From Flavimaribacter sediminis (GTDB lineage Bacteria; Pseudomonadota; Alphaproteobacteria; Rhizobiales; Rhizobiaceae), in assembly GCF_019492055.1 (NCBI RefSeq), contig NZ_JAICBX010000001.1, positions 496,001 through 560,000 on the forward strand: a stretch of DNA of 64,000 nucleotides, in the 5' to 3' direction. A program made the translations under genes and the position numbers. The notes below the pieces were generated by a model that was given only the letters and a program-made list of their open reading frames with translations, did no database searches and was not told where the DNA came from. Shown in pieces: positions 44,238-54,766 of the stretch. The first letter of the stretch is position 1. Each line of letters opens with the position of its first letter.

Positions 44238-45218
44238 ATGAAATATGCATCTCTCGCAACGTCGGCCCTGTTCGGGCTGGCCTTGACAGTCGGTCAGGCA
44301 ATGGCCGCGGATACGGTCAAGGTGGCGCTGGACAGCCCGCCCGATCTGGAACAGTCCGGCAGCTATGTCTGGGCCAATACGTTCGTGAAATATCTCAACG
44401 AACACGGCATGGAAGCTGAAGAATATCAGCGCGGCGCGCTTGGCGGCGACGACGAACTGCTTGATCAGGTCTCGCAGGGACTTGTCGAGGTCGCGATGGC
44501 GCCGGTGAAGTCGGCTGGCGGGCTCGATAGCCTGATTTTCGGTCTTTATCTGCCCTACTTCTTCACTGACATGGCTCAAGTCGACACCGCGCTTTACGAC
44601 GGCGGCATGCTGGCGAAGATCAACGAGGGCACCACGCCGAAGGGCGTCAGGGTTCTCGCTGTCGACAGCGTCGGCGTCGGCACAGGGATCTTCAACACCA
44701 AGCATCCGGTCAACACGATGGCCGATCTCGGAGACCTGCGCATGCGTGCGCTCGACGAAACCCAGATAGACCTGTTCGAATCCTGGGGATCGACGGGAAC
44801 CGTCGTCAGCTGGGCCGAGGTGCCGAACGCCCTTCAGACCGGGGTCGCCGACGGCTATCTCAATCCGCCCTTCGTGCCGCTGATGTTTGGCCACACAGAC
44901 TTCATCAAGCACTTCACCGACGCCAACATCTCGCAATCGGTTCGCATCGTGATCGCATCGGAAGACTGGTATGAAGGTCTGACCGATGAGGAACGCAAGA
45001 CGGTCGATGACGCGGTCAAGGCCGCCGACAAGGCCAACCGCGACTGGCTGAGCGGCCGTTCCGGTATTCTCGGCAAGCTGCGCGAAGCCGGCGTCGAAGT
45101 CGTGGAACTCAGCGATGAAGCACGCGACGAATTCATCAAGGCGTCGGAAGCGGTCTACAAGAAAGGCCAGCTCACGGCAGAACAGATCGACGCCTGGGTC
45201 AAAGCGAAGACGAAGTAA
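44238..45218 (+). CDS. TRAP transporter substrate-binding protein (DctP-type)
   Basis: A 326-residue periplasmic protein with a signal peptide ending GQAMAADT. The DctP-family arginine region is LGDLRMRALDETQIDLFESW. AGGAG lies seven bases before ATG 44238, which is preferred to the ATG at 44232. It captures an organic acid, probably an amino-acid-like carboxylate given the neighbours; the ligand is unknown. Confidence 0.92.
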   Translation: MKYASLATSALFGLALTVGQAMAADTVKVALDSPPDLEQSGSYVWANTFVKYLNEHGMEAEEYQRGALGGDDELLDQVSQGLVEVAMAPVKSAGGLDSLIFGLYLPYFFTDMAQVDTALYDGGMLAKINEGTTPKGVRVLAVDSVGVGTGIFNTKHPVNTMADLGDLRMRALDETQIDLFESWGSTGTVVSWAEVPNALQTGVADGYLNPPFVPLMFGHTDFIKHFTDANISQSVRIVIASEDWYEGLTDEERKTVDDAVKAADKANRDWLSGRSGILGKLREAGVEVVELSDEARDEFIKASEAVYKKGQLTAEQIDAWVKAKTK

Positions 45219-45238
45219 GCAAAGTCGGGAACCGGGCG

Positions 45239-45766
45239 ATGCGCTCAGCGACGGAAATCGTCGACAGGATATCGTCGACCTTGAATGGCGTTGCCCTGAC
45301 CGGGGCGGCCCTGGCGATTATCGTCATGGTCGCCTCTGCGGGGTTCCAGGTGATCGCCCGGTACATTTTTGACGCCCCGCCGATCTGGACCGAGGAAACG
45401 GCTCGCTACGCAATGGTCTGGGCCGGCCTTCTTGGCGCCTCCGCGGCGTTTCGCATGAAACAGGATCCGACGCTGTTTCCCGACATGGTCAAACGCGAGG
45501 GCGGGCGTGGTCTCGCCCTCGCTCTGGTTCGCGCCGCTGGCGTTTTCATCTTCGTTGCGCCGATACTTTACTATTCCTTCTTCGGCCGAGGCATGAATAT
45601 CGCCAAGGGGTTTCTGGCGCGAACACTCGGCCGGGAGGCCGAGATGCTGGGCGTGCCGATGGTGTTTTTCACCGCGGCTATCCCCATAGCGTTCGCCTTT
45701 ATCGTTATTCACGTGATCGCCGATGTTCTCACGCGCCTTAGCCGGATTTCCGCGGCAGGCGAGTGA
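45239..45766 (+). CDS. TRAP transporter small permease (DctQ-type)
   Basis: A 175-residue four-helix membrane protein with the DctQ motif FDAPPIWTEETARYAMVWAG. It pairs with the large permease. The order M-P-Q in this operon departs from the usual P-Q-M. Confidence 0.92.
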   Translation: MRSATEIVDRISSTLNGVALTGAALAIIVMVASAGFQVIARYIFDAPPIWTEETARYAMVWAGLLGASAAFRMKQDPTLFPDMVKREGGRGLALALVRAAGVFIFVAPILYYSFFGRGMNIAKGFLARTLGREAEMLGVPMVFFTAAIPIAFAFIVIHVIADVLTRLSRISAAGE

Positions 45767-45832
45767 AGACTCTACACATCTGAAGGGAGAGACAGCTCTC
45801 CCATCCCATCTGCGCATTCAGGAGCAGCCAGC

Positions 45833-47284
45833 ATGAAAGTATTCATTGGAGGCATTGCAACGGAGACCAACTCCTTCGCGCCTCTGCCCACAGGAATGAT
45901 CAGTTTCGAAGAAGGCATGATCGCCCATGGCGACGCGACGGCGAAACAGGCCGAGCCGTTCAGCGCACCGCTTCATTTCTGGCGTCGCATGGCGAAAGCC
46001 GCCGGTCACGAGGTGATAGAAGGCCTCTTCGCCTACGCCCAACCGGGTGGACCAACCGTCAAGCCGGTCTATGAAGAATTGCGCGATGAATTGTTGCAGA
46101 ACCTGAAGGATGCGGGCGAGGTCGATGTCGTGCTGTTCGGTATGCACGGCGCGATGATCGCCGACGGTTATGATGACTGCGAGGGCGACATCATCAGTCG
46201 CGCGCGCCAGATTTGCGGCGAGAAAACAATTATCGGCGCCGAACTCGACCCGCATTGTCACCTCACGGAAAGAATGCTGGAAAACGCCAATCTCCTTGTC
46301 TGCTTCAAGGAGTATCCCCACACGGACATTCCGGAGCGCGCCGAAGAGCTGTTCGGGCTTGCCGTTTCGGCGGCTGAAGGCGCCACGAAACCGGTAATGG
46401 CGGATTTCGACTGCCGCATGATCTGCGCCTATCACACGCCGCGCGAACCCATGCGCGGATTTGTCGATGCGATGAAGGCGGCGGAAGGCAAGGACGGCGT
46501 CCTGTCCCTGTCGCTGGCCCACGGGTTTCCCTGGGGCGACAGCCCGCGCGTCGGAACGCGCATGGTCGCCATTGCCGACGGGGTCGCGTCGCTGGCGCAG
46601 CGCACAGCCGAGACATTCGGCCGGAAACTCTTCGACATGCGCTGGGAACTCAAGCGCGAATACCCCGATCTGCATGAGGCCCTCGATCAGGCGCAGAAGC
46701 TCAAAGGACCGGTGGTGCTTGCGGACACCGCGGACAATCCGGGCGGCGGCGCCTCCAGCGACGCGACTTTCATGCTGGCGGAAGTCCTGCGTCGTGGTTT
46801 GGCGGACGTCGCCATGGGCCTGTTCTGGGATCCGATCGTCGTGCGCATATGCCGCGAGGCGGGCGAGGGCGCCGAACTGGATCTTCGGCTTGGCGGCAAA
46901 TGCAGCCCGATGTCGGGCGATCCCGTGGACATCAGGGCGAAGGTCATGGCGATCCGCGACGATGTCCAGCAGCATTTCGGCCCCACGCCGTCGCCGATCG
47001 GCAACGCCGTGTGGCTCAGGACCAACGGCGTCGATCTGATCGTCAACGATATTCGCACCCAGACTTTCCATCCGGAAGCCTTCACGGCGATGGGCGTCGA
47101 CCTCGCGGCATGTCATATGGTTGTGGTGAAATCATCGCAGCATTTCTACGCAGGGTTTTCGCCGATCGCGTCCGAGGTTATCTATGTTGCGACGCCAGGC
47201 TCCATAACGCCTGATTTCAAAATCATTCCCTACACGAAAAGGGAACGCAATTACTGGCCGGTTGTCGAGGATCTCGAACTATGA
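45833..47284 (+). CDS. M81/MlrC family metallohydrolase
   Basis: A 483-residue protein related to MlrC, the microcystin-degrading hydrolase, from the start MKVFIGGIATETNSFAPLP. Likely metal ligands and conserved segments include FGMHGAMIADGYDDCEGD, GAELDPHCHLT and DTADNPGGGASSD. Most family members act on unknown small amides or peptides, not on microcystin. Its 3' end overlaps the next gene (ATGA), within the oxidase-TRAP operon. Confidence 0.87.
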   Translation: MKVFIGGIATETNSFAPLPTGMISFEEGMIAHGDATAKQAEPFSAPLHFWRRMAKAAGHEVIEGLFAYAQPGGPTVKPVYEELRDELLQNLKDAGEVDVVLFGMHGAMIADGYDDCEGDIISRARQICGEKTIIGAELDPHCHLTERMLENANLLVCFKEYPHTDIPERAEELFGLAVSAAEGATKPVMADFDCRMICAYHTPREPMRGFVDAMKAAEGKDGVLSLSLAHGFPWGDSPRVGTRMVAIADGVASLAQRTAETFGRKLFDMRWELKREYPDLHEALDQAQKLKGPVVLADTADNPGGGASSDATFMLAEVLRRGLADVAMGLFWDPIVVRICREAGEGAELDLRLGGKCSPMSGDPVDIRAKVMAIRDDVQQHFGPTPSPIGNAVWLRTNGVDLIVNDIRTQTFHPEAFTAMGVDLAACHMVVVKSSQHFYAGFSPIASEVIYVATPGSITPDFKIIPYTKRERNYWPVVEDLEL

Positions 47285-48135
47285 CCAATCCATTTATCGA
47301 ATCCCGCAACGCCTTTGTCGCAGCCAATCCGGTTGAGCAGACGACGTTCGGGCCGCGTCAATGGGGTTCCATAAGGGTCGGCGACAGCGGTCCGGCGCTT
47401 GTTCTCATTCCGGGCACGCTCGGCAAGGCCGAGATTTTCTGGCAGCAGATCGAGGCGTTGAAAGACAGGGTGCAAATCCTCGCGCTCACCTATCCCGACA
47501 GCCACGATATCGAGGAATGGTCGTCCGATCTCGAGATCCTCATGGACAATGCGGGCTTCGACAGCGCGCATATCCTGGGTTCCTCCCTTGGCGGCTATTT
47601 CGTGCAATATTTCGCAGCCACGAGGCCGCAGCGTTGCGAAAGCATTTTTGCCGCCAACACATTGTCGTCGACGGAATTCGCCGTTCAGGCGCCGCCCTAT
47701 GCGCTAGATCTCGCCAATACGCCGATCGAACTCATCCGCAAGGGTTTCTCGGAAGGCATGTCCAAATCGGTCGAGGCCGATCCGTCTCTCGCCCCCCTGA
47801 TCGGCATGCTGATGGAAGACGTCAATGGCGGCATTCCCGAACCCAATCTGAGATCGCGCCTGATGGCCATTAAATATGCGCCGCCTCTACCGCGCATCGA
47901 ATTGCTCGCCGATCGCATCTGCACGATAGAAGCGTCAGATGATCCGCTTATTCCGGCGCCTGTTCGCGACGCGGTTCGCGCATTCGCCGGACCTGCTGTA
48001 TCCTACCGTTTTCTCGGGGGCGGTCATTTCCCCTACGTTGTGCGTCCGGCGGACTACACCGCCCTTCTGGAGGAACGGCTGGGCCTTGTCGAGGACGGGG
48101 CCGTCTGGGGCAGGGGCGAGATGCGCGAAAGATGA
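47281..48135 (+). CDS. Alpha/beta hydrolase (maspardin-like nucleophile region)
   Basis: A 284-residue hydrolase. The nucleophile elbow LGSSLGGYFVQYFA and the oxyanion region LVLIPGTLGKAEIFW are clear, and a late histidine (GGGHFPYVVRP) is the likely base. The build resembles maspardin-type or ester/peptide hydrolases. It is translationally coupled to both neighbours, so it probably works in the same catabolic route. Confidence 0.82.
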   Translation: MTNPFIESRNAFVAANPVEQTTFGPRQWGSIRVGDSGPALVLIPGTLGKAEIFWQQIEALKDRVQILALTYPDSHDIEEWSSDLEILMDNAGFDSAHILGSSLGGYFVQYFAATRPQRCESIFAANTLSSTEFAVQAPPYALDLANTPIELIRKGFSEGMSKSVEADPSLAPLIGMLMEDVNGGIPEPNLRSRLMAIKYAPPLPRIELLADRICTIEASDDPLIPAPVRDAVRAFAGPAVSYRFLGGGHFPYVVRPADYTALLEERLGLVEDGAVWGRGEMRER

Positions 48136-49124
48136 TAATTCTGTCGAACGAGGACGTGGACAAGCTGTTTTCGATGAAGACGGCGATCGACGTTGTCGAA
48201 AAAGTCATGATCGACGTCTCTGACGGAAAAGTGAATATTCCGCGCCGGTTCACGGTTGATGTCGGCGCTCCCAACAGGATGGGCGTCATGCCGGGCGCCA
48301 TGCTGACGCAGAGCGAAGGCGGCAAACGGTATTTCGGAATGAAGATGCTCAGTCTTTATCCTGAAAATCCCAAATACGGATATTCCTCCCACCAGGGCGC
48401 CATGGTGCTGTTCGACAGCGAGTACGGCGGCGCAGTCGCCATGATGAACGCAGACCTTCTGACCGCCCTGCGCACCGCGGCGGCGAGCGCGGTCGCCACC
48501 CGCGCCCTGGCGAGACAAAAGGTCTCGGTTCTGGCAATCATCGGAACCGGAGAGCAGGCCGACCACCATATCGACGCCATGCTGGCCGTCCGCAAATTTG
48601 ACGTCGTGCACATCGCCGGTCGCGATTTCGGCAAGGCCGAAGCGCTCGCCCATCGCGCCAGTCTCAGGCATGCGAACGCCTCATTCGTTCCCGGTTCCGA
48701 TTTCGAAAAGGCACTCGGCGAAGCCGATGTGGTGTGCACGGTGACCGCGTCGGCGGAACCGTTCATAGAGACAGAATGGGTCAAGCCGTCGACTCATCTC
48801 AATATTGTCGGCTCGTCCATCCCGTCCATGCGCGAAATCCATCCGGAACTCGTCGCCCGCTCCGCGCTGTTCGTGGACTATCGCGATTCGACCCTGACGG
48901 CGGCAGGCGAAGTGATGGAGGCGATCGAGAAGGGACTGATTGAACAAGATCATATTCGCGGCGAGATCGGAGAAGTCCTTTCCGAAAAGGTCAAGGGCAG
49001 GCGCGCTGACAGCGAAATCACGCTCTACAGATCGCTCGGCGTCGTCGCGCAGGATCTTGCGGCCGCCTCCTGGATTTACGAACAGGCCCTGTCCGCCGGC
49101 ATTGGTTCAAAAGTAGCGCTCTGA
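48132..49124 (+). CDS. Ornithine cyclodeaminase / mu-crystallin family protein
   Basis: A 330-residue NAD(P)-dependent enzyme. The nucleotide-binding region is VLAIIGTGEQADHHIDAM, preceded by the family segment LLTALRTAAASAVATRALAR. Members include ornithine and lysine cyclodeaminases, alanine dehydrogenases and ketimine reductases. It ends the operon and would suit processing of an imine or amino acid made by the DAO-type oxidase. Substrate unknown. Confidence 0.88.
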   Translation: MIILSNEDVDKLFSMKTAIDVVEKVMIDVSDGKVNIPRRFTVDVGAPNRMGVMPGAMLTQSEGGKRYFGMKMLSLYPENPKYGYSSHQGAMVLFDSEYGGAVAMMNADLLTALRTAAASAVATRALARQKVSVLAIIGTGEQADHHIDAMLAVRKFDVVHIAGRDFGKAEALAHRASLRHANASFVPGSDFEKALGEADVVCTVTASAEPFIETEWVKPSTHLNIVGSSIPSMREIHPELVARSALFVDYRDSTLTAAGEVMEAIEKGLIEQDHIRGEIGEVLSEKVKGRRADSEITLYRSLGVVAQDLAAASWIYEQALSAGIGSKVAL

Positions 49125-49157
49125 TCGCAGTGCATGATGCGTGTCTTGATTTCACGC

Positions 49158-49176
49158 AGCTTAAAAATTTTAAGCT
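49158..49176. promoter_or_regulatory. Perfect 19-base palindrome upstream of the aromatic-CoA operon
   Basis: AGCTTAAAAATTTTAAGCT has nine-base arms around one central base. It lies 82-100 bases before the next gene start and overlaps a possible promoter (TTGATT, 17 bases, TTTAAG). It is a strong candidate operator for the MarR regulator encoded in the operon. Confidence 0.65.
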
Positions 49177-49262
49177 TGAAATAAATATGGATCGGTGGCA
49201 GCCTGTCCTCGGTGAACAAGAGCTGTCCCGCGGGAACAGCCAAACACACGGGGAAGGGCTGA

Positions 49263-51548
49263 ATGCGTATCGCATGTCTTGGAGGAGGGCCGGGCGGCCT
49301 GTATTTCGCGATCAGCATGAAGCTGCGCGATCCGGACCACGAGATCGTCGTCATCGAGCGGAACCGTCCTGACGACACCTTCGGCTGGGGCGTTGTCCTT
49401 TCCGACGAGACCCTCGACAATCTTGAGGCCAATGACGCCGTCAGCGCTGCCGAGATCCGCAAGCATTTCGCCTATTGGGACGATATCGCAGTCCACTATC
49501 GCGGCGTCCGTGAACTGTCCACCGGTCATGGTTTCTGCGGCATCGGCCGCAAGCAACTGCTTTTGATCCTGCAGGCCAGGGCGCGTGAACTGGGCATCGA
49601 GTTGCGCTTCGAGACGGAAGTGGACGACATCGAGAAACTTGCCGCCGATTATGATCTAGTCGTCGCGTCGGACGGATTGAATTCGAAGACGCGCAGCCGC
49701 TACGAAGCCGCGTTCAAGCCGGATATCGACGTGCGCGAATGCAAGTTCGTCTGGCTCGGCACCCACCAGAAATTCGACGACGCCTTTACCTTCATCTTCG
49801 AGGAAACGGAGCATGGCTGGGTCTGGGCGCACGCCTACCAGTTCGATGACGACACCGCGACCTTCATTGTGGAGTGTCGCGAGGAGACGTGGGAGAAATT
49901 CGGTTTCGGCGACATGTCGAAGGAAGAGTCCGTCGCTGCCTGCGAGCGGATCTTCGCAAACTATCTTGGCGGCCACGGCCTCATGTCGAACGCCAATCAC
50001 GTGCGCGGTTCGGCCTGGATCAACTTCCCGCGCGTGCTGTGCGAACGCTGGTCGCACGAAAACATCGTGCTGCTGGGCGATGCTGCGGCGACGGCCCATT
50101 TCTCGATCGGCTCGGGCAGCAAGCTCGCGATGGAAAGCGCCATTGCGCTCGCCGGCTATCTCCACACTGAACAGTCGATGCAGACGGCGTTCGACCGCTA
50201 CGAAGACGAGCGGCGCGTCGAAGTTCTGCGGCTCCAGTCGGCGGCGCGCAACTCCACCGAATGGTTCGAGAATGTCGAGCGCTACCTGCATCTCGATCCG
50301 GTGCAGTTCAACTATTCGCTGCTGACGCGCTCGCAGCGGATCAGCCACGAGAACCTGCGCATGCGCGATCCCGAATGGATGCGTCGCGCAGAAGGCTGGT
50401 TTCAGCAACAGGCGGGCAGCAACAGTCACCGTGCGCCGATGTTCGCGCCCTATCGCCTGCGCGACCTGTCGCTCAAGAACCGTGTCGTGGTCTCGCCCAT
50501 GGCGCAATACAAGGCGGTCGACGGCTGTCCGACAGACTGGCACCTGGTCCATTACGGTGAAAGAGCCAAGGGCGGAGCGGGTCTTGTCTATACCGAGATG
50601 ACTTGCGTCAGTCCTGAGGGTCGCATCACGCCTGGCTGTCCCGGCCTCTATGCCCCGGAACATGAAGCCATGTGGAAGCGCATCGTCGATTTCGTGCACG
50701 CCGAAACCGATGCGAAGGTCTGCGTCCAGCTTGGCCATTCCGGCGCCAAGGGCTCGACCCAGCTTGGATGGGAGGAAATCGACGCGCCGTTGCTCGACGG
50801 CAACTGGGACCTGATGGCGCCGTCGGACGTCGCATGGTCCGAACGCAACCAGACGCCCAAGCCAATGAGCAGGGTGGACATGGACCTGGTGCGCGACCAG
50901 TTCGTCGCCTCAGCCGAAATGGCGGAGCGGTGCGGCTTCGATATGCTGGAAATCCATGCCGCCCATGGCTATTTGCTGTCCGCTTTCATCACGCCGCTGA
51001 CCAACAGGCGCGACGATGAGTACGGCGGCAGCCTTGAAAACCGCATGCGCTATCCGCTGGAAGTGTACCACGCCATTCGCGCCGTCTGGCCGGAAGGCAA
51101 GCCGATTTCCGTTCGCATTTCCGCCAACGACTGGGTCGGCGACGGCGGCGTCACTCCTGACGAGGCGGTCGAGATCGCGCGCATGCTGGACGAGGCCGGC
51201 GTGGATATATGCGACGTCTCCGCAGGGCAGACGTCGATCCTCGCAAAACCGGTCTATGGCCGCATGTTCCAGACGCCGTTTTCCGATCGCATCCGCAACG
51301 AAGCCGGTATGGCGACGATGGCTGTCGGCAACATCTACGAACCCGATCATGTGAATTCGATCCTGATGGCCGGTCGCGCGGACCTTGTCTGTCTCGCCCG
51401 GCCGCATCTTTCCGATCCCTACTGGACGTTGCACGCCGCCGTCGCGCTGAAGGACGGCGAAACCGCGTGGCCATCGCCCTATCTTGCCGGCCGTGACCAG
51501 ATGGCCCGTCTTGCCGAGCGCGGCGAGGCCCTGACGATGAAGGTGTGA
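49263..51548 (+). CDS. 2-aminobenzoyl-CoA monooxygenase/reductase-like fusion (salicylyl-CoA 5-hydroxylase family)
   Basis: A 761-residue fusion. Residues 1-~385 are a class A flavin monooxygenase ([37 protein letters not shown]). Residues ~395-761 are an old-yellow-enzyme reductase ([54 protein letters not shown]). This domain pair is that of 2-aminobenzoyl-CoA monooxygenase/reductase of Azoarcus, which hydroxylates and dearomatises the CoA thioester; databases often call relatives salicylyl-CoA 5-hydroxylase. The CoA ligase and beta-oxidation genes downstream support an aryl-CoA substrate. Confidence 0.88.
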   Translation: MRIACLGGGPGGLYFAISMKLRDPDHEIVVIERNRPDDTFGWGVVLSDETLDNLEANDAVSAAEIRKHFAYWDDIAVHYRGVRELSTGHGFCGIGRKQLLLILQARARELGIELRFETEVDDIEKLAADYDLVVASDGLNSKTRSRYEAAFKPDIDVRECKFVWLGTHQKFDDAFTFIFEETEHGWVWAHAYQFDDDTATFIVECREETWEKFGFGDMSKEESVAACERIFANYLGGHGLMSNANHVRGSAWINFPRVLCERWSHENIVLLGDAAATAHFSIGSGSKLAMESAIALAGYLHTEQSMQTAFDRYEDERRVEVLRLQSAARNSTEWFENVERYLHLDPVQFNYSLLTRSQRISHENLRMRDPEWMRRAEGWFQQQAGSNSHRAPMFAPYRLRDLSLKNRVVVSPMAQYKAVDGCPTDWHLVHYGERAKGGAGLVYTEMTCVSPEGRITPGCPGLYAPEHEAMWKRIVDFVHAETDAKVCVQLGHSGAKGSTQLGWEEIDAPLLDGNWDLMAPSDVAWSERNQTPKPMSRVDMDLVRDQFVASAEMAERCGFDMLEIHAAHGYLLSAFITPLTNRRDDEYGGSLENRMRYPLEVYHAIRAVWPEGKPISVRISANDWVGDGGVTPDEAVEIARMLDEAGVDICDVSAGQTSILAKPVYGRMFQTPFSDRIRNEAGMATMAVGNIYEPDHVNSILMAGRADLVCLARPHLSDPYWTLHAAVALKDGETAWPSPYLAGRDQMARLAERGEALTMKV

Positions 51549-51550
51549 CC

Positions 51551-52312
51551 ATGAGCGATCTTTCCGGAAAACATGCATTGGTGACTGGCGGCGGCACAGG
51601 CGTCGGCGCGGCGGTGGCGCTGGCGCTCGCCGAAGCGGGCGCGCGCGTTACGATCAGCGGCCGTCGCAAGGAAGCCTTGGCCGAGGTCGCCGAACAGACA
51701 GCGCTGATCTCCACCGTCGAATGCGACGTCACCGACCCGGCGTCTGTCGACGCCGCCTTTGCAAAGATGCGCGACCATTCCGGCCCTGCCGACATCGTCG
51801 TGGCCAATGCGGGCGCGGCGGAAAGCCATTCATTCGCAAAGCTCGATCTCGACGCCTGGAAACGGATGATCGACGTCAACCTCACCGGCGTGTTCCTGAC
51901 GCTGAAGGCGGCGCTGTCCGACATGCAGGAGAAGGGTTGGGGCCGCATGATACCGATCGCTTCTATCGCCGGCCTGCGCGGCTCAGCCTACACTGCGGCC
52001 TATACCGCTTCCAAGCATGGCGTCGTCGGCCTCACCAAGTCGATGTCGATCGAGCTTGCGAAGTCGGGGATCACGGTCAACGCCATTTGTCCCGGCTATA
52101 CGGAAACGCCGATGCTGGAGCGCACGCTGTCCAACATTCGCGAGAAAACCGGCATGAGCCGGGACGAGGCGGCCAACGCCATTCTGAAAGGCACGGCGTC
52201 GGGTCGCTTCATCCAGCCGGTTGAAGTGGCGCAGACCGTGTTGTGGCTGTGCGGTCCCAATTCGGAGTCCGTCAACGGTCAGGCCATCGTTTTGTCCGGC
52301 GCCGCCATATGA
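51551..52312 (+). CDS. Short-chain dehydrogenase/reductase
   Basis: A 253-residue SDR with the cofactor motif GGGTGVG, the NAG segment (VVANAGAAES) and the catalytic YTASK. It probably oxidises a hydroxyacyl-CoA or reduces an oxo-cyclohexenyl-CoA intermediate of the pathway. ATG 51551 is used; a GTG six bases upstream overlaps the previous stop. It overlaps the MarR gene as ATGA. Confidence 0.9.
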   Translation: MSDLSGKHALVTGGGTGVGAAVALALAEAGARVTISGRRKEALAEVAEQTALISTVECDVTDPASVDAAFAKMRDHSGPADIVVANAGAAESHSFAKLDLDAWKRMIDVNLTGVFLTLKAALSDMQEKGWGRMIPIASIAGLRGSAYTAAYTASKHGVVGLTKSMSIELAKSGITVNAICPGYTETPMLERTLSNIREKTGMSRDEAANAILKGTASGRFIQPVEVAQTVLWLCGPNSESVNGQAIVLSGAAI

Positions 52313-52785
52313 ACCTGGAACTGGAAACGGCGCCGGTCGCGGATTTGGACGCAAAGCAGAGGCTGCGTATCTGGATCCGTCTGCTGAAACTGTCGCGGCG
52401 CATCGAGAGCGAAATCCGCGAACGATTGCGCGTGGAGTTTTCCACCACCCTGCCGCGGTTCGACGTGCTTGCCGCCCTTTATCGCAAGGGAGAGGGCATG
52501 AAGATGTCCGAGCTCTCCGAGGCGCTGATGGTGTCGAACGGCAATGTGACCGGCATTATCGAGCGGCTCGTTCAGGACGGCCAGGTCGTGCGGATCCCGG
52601 TCGAGGGAGACCGGCGCGCCATGCAGGTCAGATTGACCGAGGACGGGCGGAAATCCTTCGCAATGATGGCCGAGGTTCACGAAGGCTGGGTCAATTCCAT
52701 GCTGGGCTCGCTCGACGATGAGGACGCCGCCCGACTGCTTGCCCTGCTGGGGGATGTTTCGATCAATGGGAGAAAGGTCACATGA
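52309..52785 (+). CDS. MarR-family transcriptional regulator
   Basis: A 158-residue winged-helix regulator ([56 protein letters not shown]). MarR proteins beside aryl-CoA pathways often respond to the CoA thioester. It lies inside the operon with overlaps on both sides and could bind the palindrome at 49158. Confidence 0.9.
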   Translation: MNLELETAPVADLDAKQRLRIWIRLLKLSRRIESEIRERLRVEFSTTLPRFDVLAALYRKGEGMKMSELSEALMVSNGNVTGIIERLVQDGQVVRIPVEGDRRAMQVRLTEDGRKSFAMMAEVHEGWVNSMLGSLDDEDAARLLALLGDVSINGRKVT

Positions 52786-53594
52786 CAACGATGGCTTCGT
52801 TCGCGCCTGAGCATTTCAACTGGAGGATGGACGGCACGGTCGCCATCGTCACGCTCGACAGGCCGGATCGCAAGAATCCGCTGACCTTCGACAGCTACGC
52901 CGAACTGCGCGACTGTTTTCGCGCGCTCGTCTACGCCGATGACGTGGACGCCGTCGTCTTCGGCTCGAACGGCGGCAATTTCTGTTCGGGCGGCGATGTG
53001 CACGACATTATCGGGCCGCTGATTTCGATGAGCATGAAGGAGCTTCTGGCCTTCACCCGGATGACCGGCGATCTCGTCAAGGCGATGATCGGATGCGGCA
53101 AGCCGGTTATCGCCGCCGTTGACGGCGTTTGCGTCGGGGCCGGCGCCATCATCGCAATGTCCTCCGATATGCGGCTGGCTTCGCCGGCGGCGAAAACGGC
53201 CTTTCTCTTCACCCGCGTCGGGCTCGCCGGCTGCGACATGGGCGCCTGCGCGATCCTGCCGCGCATCATCGGCCAGGGGCGCGCGTCAGAGCTGCTCTAC
53301 ACGGGCCGCAGCATGTCGGCGGAAGAAGGCGAGCGGTGGGGTTTCTTCAATCGCGTCGTTGAGGCAGGCGAACTGGAAGCCGAAGCCGTCACGCTTGCGC
53401 AGAAACTCGCAGCCGGGCCGACCTTCGGTCACATGATGACCAAGACCATGCTCAAACAGGAATGGTCGATGTCGATCGACGAGGCGATCGAGGCGGAGGC
53501 CCAGGCCCAGGCGATCTGCATGCAGACCGCTGATTTCAAGCGCGCCTACGACGCCTTCGTCGCCAGGGAAAAACCGGTCTTCGAGGGCGACTGA
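52782..53594 (+). CDS. Enoyl-CoA hydratase/isomerase family protein
   Basis: A 270-residue crotonase-fold enzyme. The oxyanion-hole region is [16 protein letters not shown] and the central motif is [20 protein letters not shown]. It probably hydrates or hydrolyses a ring-derived CoA intermediate. It overlaps the genes on both sides. Confidence 0.91.
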   Translation: MTTMASFAPEHFNWRMDGTVAIVTLDRPDRKNPLTFDSYAELRDCFRALVYADDVDAVVFGSNGGNFCSGGDVHDIIGPLISMSMKELLAFTRMTGDLVKAMIGCGKPVIAAVDGVCVGAGAIIAMSSDMRLASPAAKTAFLFTRVGLAGCDMGACAILPRIIGQGRASELLYTGRSMSAEEGERWGFFNRVVEAGELEAEAVTLAQKLAAGPTFGHMMTKTMLKQEWSMSIDEAIEAEAQAQAICMQTADFKRAYDAFVAREKPVFEGD

Positions 53595-54766
53595 TGGCCG
53601 ATCGCACCTTCCTTGACTGGCCCTTCTTCGAAAGCCGTCACGCGGCGTTTCATGATGAACTCGACCAATGGGCGGCCAATGCGCTCGTCACGATCGACCA
53701 TTCTGATACGGACGCGGCCTGCCGCGGGCTCGTGAAGCTGATCGGCGACGCCGGCTTTCTCAAGCACACCGCGATCGATCCGGATGAAGAGAATTCCGGC
53801 ATCGATGTGCGCACCATCTGCCTGATGCGTGAAATCATGGCGCGTCATGACGGTCTCGCCGATTTCGTCGTCGCCATGCAGGGGCTCGGCACGGGCGCGA
53901 TATCGCTGTTCGGAACCGATGCGCAGAAACGCGCCTGGCTGCCGCGCACGCGCGCCGGCGATGCGATCTCCGCTTTTGCGCTGTCCGAGCCGCGATCCGG
54001 ATCCGACGTCGCCAATCTTGAGCTTTCGGCAGTCAGGGACGGCGACGACTATGTTCTGAACGGCGAAAAGACCTGGATATCGAATGGCGGAATCGCCGAC
54101 GTCTACACGGTTTTCGCGCGCACCGGCGAAGGCGAGGGCGCTCGCGGGGTCAGCGCCTTTCTGGTTTCCGCCGACACGCCGGGTCTCAATGTCACCGAAC
54201 GTTTGGAAGTGATCGCGCCGCATCCGCTGGCGCGGCTGGCCTTCGTCGATTGCCGGTTGCCGGCCTCCGCAATGATCGGCCGGCCGGGCGAAGGGTTCCG
54301 TATCGCCATGTCCGTGCTTGACGTCTTTCGCTCCACTGTCGGCGCCGCTGCGCTCGGCTTCGCAAGGCGGGCGCTTGACGAGACTCTGGCGCGCGCCGCC
54401 AACCGCGAGCTCTTTGGCGCGCCGCTCTCCGAACTGCAGATGGTCCAGGGTCATATCGCCGACATGGCGCTCGACATCGATGCCGCCGCTCTGCTCATCT
54501 ATCGCGCCGCCTGGACCCGCGACAATGGCGCGCCGCGCATAACGCGCGAGGCGGCAATGGCCAAGCTCTACGCCACCGACAAGGCGCAATCGGTCATCGA
54601 CAAGGCTGTGCAGATCCATGGCGGCGACGGGGTGCGCAAGGGTCATATAACCGAGAGCCTCTATCGCGAGATACGGGCTCTGCGCATTTACGAGGGCGCG
54701 TCCGACGTCCAGAAAGTCATCATTGCCCGACAGGCGCTGCAAGCCGCTACAGGAGCCGCACCATGA
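53594..54766 (+). CDS. Acyl-CoA dehydrogenase
   Basis: A 390-residue FAD enzyme with family signatures [20 protein letters not shown], the [10 protein letters not shown] substrate region and [20 protein letters not shown]. It is probably a dehydrogenation step on the alicyclic or opened-ring CoA ester. The catalytic Glu is likely in [20 protein letters not shown]. The start overlaps the hydratase stop by one base. Confidence 0.91.
   Translation: MADRTFLDWPFFESRHAAFHDELDQWAANALVTIDHSDTDAACRGLVKLIGDAGFLKHTAIDPDEENSGIDVRTICLMREIMARHDGLADFVVAMQGLGTGAISLFGTDAQKRAWLPRTRAGDAISAFALSEPRSGSDVANLELSAVRDGDDYVLNGEKTWISNGGIADVYTVFARTGEGEGARGVSAFLVSADTPGLNVTERLEVIAPHPLARLAFVDCRLPASAMIGRPGEGFRIAMSVLDVFRSTVGAAALGFARRALDETLARAANRELFGAPLSELQMVQGHIADMALDIDAAALLIYRAAWTRDNGAPRITREAAMAKLYATDKAQSVIDKAVQIHGGDGVRKGHITESLYREIRALRIYEGASDVQKVIIARQALQAATGAAP

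Noticed and set aside
49263-51548. Salicylyl-CoA 5-hydroxylase as the main call
   Set aside because: The name is common for relatives, but no gentisyl-CoA thioesterase or gentisate dioxygenase is nearby, while the beta-oxidation genes and RidA favour an aminobenzoyl-CoA route. It is kept as an alternative.
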